A stretch of DNA of 7,368 bases. It comes from Dysgonamonadaceae bacterium (GTDB lineage Bacteria > Bacteroidota > Bacteroidia > Bacteroidales > Azobacteroidaceae). The DNA is taken from assembly GCA_031261015.1 (NCBI GenBank), contig JAISKG010000101.1:1-7368 (forward strand), written 5' to 3'. The position numbers and the translations under genes are program-made. Numbering within the stretch: the first letter of the stretch is position 1; every line of letters begins with the position of its first letter. Positions 6,142 through 7,368 of the stretch are shown here, piece after piece. The notes beneath the pieces were generated by a model. It ran no database searches. It was not told the DNA's origin and saw only the letters and a program-made list of their open reading frames with translations.

Positions 6142-7368
6142 ATGAGTAATATTGTTGCAATCGTCGGTCGCCCGAATGTGGGTAAATCGACCTTATTTAA
6201 TCGTTTAACGCAAACCCGACAGGCCATCGTCAACGAAGAAGCCGGCACCACGCGCGATCGTCAATACGGTCGTTCGGAGTGGAACGGACAGGAATTTTCC
6301 GTCATCGACACCGGCGGTTGGGTGCTTAATTCCGAAGATGTTTTTGAAGAAGAAATCAATAAGCAAGTGCAAATCGCGATCGAAGAAGCTGATGTGATCC
6401 TGTTTCTGGTTGATGTCGCTCACGGATTGACGGATCTCGACGGGCAGATTGCCAAGATGTTGCGCAAAACAACTAAAACAGTGATTCTGGTTTCCAACAA
6501 AGCCGACACATTTGAAATGCACGCGCAAGCGGCCGAATTTTACGCTTTGGGTTTGAGCGATCCGTTCAGTATTTCTGCGATAAACGGTTCTGGTACAGGC
6601 GATTTGTTGGATTTGGTCGTTTCCAAATTCACAAAAAAAGAGGAAGAAAAGACCGAAGAATCCATCCCGCGCATTGCAGTCGTGGGTCGGCCGAACGCCG
6701 GTAAATCTTCTTTAGTCAACGCATTTATCGGCGAAGAGCGAAACATTGTGACGGAGATTGCCGGTACGACACGCGATTCAATTTACACGCTGTATGATAA
6801 ATTCAGTCTGAAATTTTACTTAGTCGATACGGCTGGCATTCGGAAAAAAGGAAAGGTCAACGAAGATCTGGAATATTATTCGGTGATCCGTTCGATTCGC
6901 GCCATCGAAAATGCCGACGTCTGCGTGCTGATGGTAGATGCCACACGCGGAATCGAATCGCAGGACATGAACATTTTCTCGTTGATTCAGAAGAATAAAA
7001 AAGGGTTGGTGATTGTCGTCAATAAATGGGATTTAGTCGAGAATAAGGATCAAAACGTAGTAAAAACCTTTGAATCGGCGATCAAGGAACGTATTGCTCC
7101 GTTTACGGATGTGCCGGTTATTTTTGCTTCCGCTTTGACCAAACAACGGATTTTCAAGATTTTAGAAACGGTAAAAGAAGTTTACGATATTCGGAAAACT
7201 AAAATTTCCACTCATCAATTGAATGAAGTCTTACTTCCGATCATTGAGAAAACGCCGCCGCCAATAAATAAAGGAAAAGTAGTTAAAATCAAGTATATCA
7301 CTCAATTACCGAATACGTCTATCCCCAGTTTTGTCTTTTTCTGTAATTTGCCCCAGTGGGTGAAAGAG
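6142..7368 (+). CDS. der: Double-domain GTPase Der (EngA), truncated by the window edge
   Basis: The first 409 residues of a protein usually about 435-440 long; the frame is open to the right edge and only the end of the last domain is missing. Der has two tandem GTPase domains and a C-terminal KH-like domain and acts in 50S subunit assembly. G domain 1: GRPNVGKST (9-17), GTTRD (35-39), DTGG (56-59), NKAD (119-122), SAING (145-149). An acidic linker (KKEEEKTEE, about 165-173) follows. G domain 2: GRPNAGKSS (182-190), GTTRD (208-212), DTAG (229-232), NKWD (294-297), SAL (330-332). The KH-like part begins near 350 and contains KTPPP and KIKYITQ. The start gives [16 protein letters not shown], the family N-terminus. 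It is probably read through from the operon; a possible own promoter (TACTTTTA, 6113-6120) lacks a -33 box. Confidence 0.96.
   Translation, partial: MSNIVAIVGRPNVGKSTLFNRLTQTRQAIVNEEAGTTRDRQYGRSEWNGQEFSVIDTGGWVLNSEDVFEEEINKQVQIAIEEADVILFLVDVAHGLTDLDGQIAKMLRKTTKTVILVSNKADTFEMHAQAAEFYALGLSDPFSISAINGSGTGDLLDLVVSKFTKKEEEKTEESIPRIAVVGRPNAGKSSLVNAFIGEERNIVTEIAGTTRDSIYTLYDKFSLKFYLVDTAGIRKKGKVNEDLEYYSVIRSIRAIENADVCVLMVDATRGIESQDMNIFSLIQKNKKGLVIVVNKWDLVENKDQNVVKTFESAIKERIAPFTDVPVIFASALTKQRIFKILETVKEVYDIRKTKISTHQLNEVLLPIIEKTPPPINKGKVVKIKYITQLPNTSIPSFVFFCNLPQWVKE

Overview
The window comes from a Bacteroidota bacterium, probably Bacteroidales or a near relative. Three things point there: protein similarity by eye (a flavobacterium-like L32, and the DUF177 and histidine kinase types); promoters of the TTTG-N19-TAnnTTTG kind with TACCTTTG-like -7 boxes; and start codons preceded by A/T-rich stretches instead of clear Shine-Dalgarno sites. 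Base composition is moderate to AT-rich and looks even across the genes.

Left part (1-3132, all minus strand). The first 328 bases hold no confident gene: a degenerate-looking minus-strand reading frame running off the left edge, a perfect 12-bp hairpin, and the terminator of a TetR-family regulator gene (329-1081). That regulator has its own promoter, overlapped by a 27-bp imperfect palindrome that is a good candidate autoregulatory operator. Upstream lie an unpaired membrane sensor histidine kinase (1177-2367) and an exonuclease III/AP-endonuclease gene (2368-3132). These two abut exactly (TAAATG) and should be co-transcribed from a promoter just upstream of the nuclease gene.

Right part (3310-7368, all plus strand). 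This is a housekeeping operon: DUF177/YceD protein, ribosomal protein L32 (rpmF), beta-ketoacyl-ACP synthase III (fabH), and the ribosome-assembly GTPases Era and Der (Der cut by the right edge). It joins ribosome assembly (DUF177 linked to 23S rRNA, L32 in the 50S, Era on 16S/30S, Der on 50S) with initiation of fatty acid synthesis (FabH). A 79-nt palindromic repeat of the dispersed CGTCATTGCG...AAGCAATCC type lies between era and der.

Most of the window is conserved core genome, and I see no convincing new multi-gene system. The points most worth a second look are the putative TetR operator, the extra C-terminal tail on the TetR protein, the repeat inside the era-der interval, the cysteine-free L32, and the nuclease-kinase coupling.
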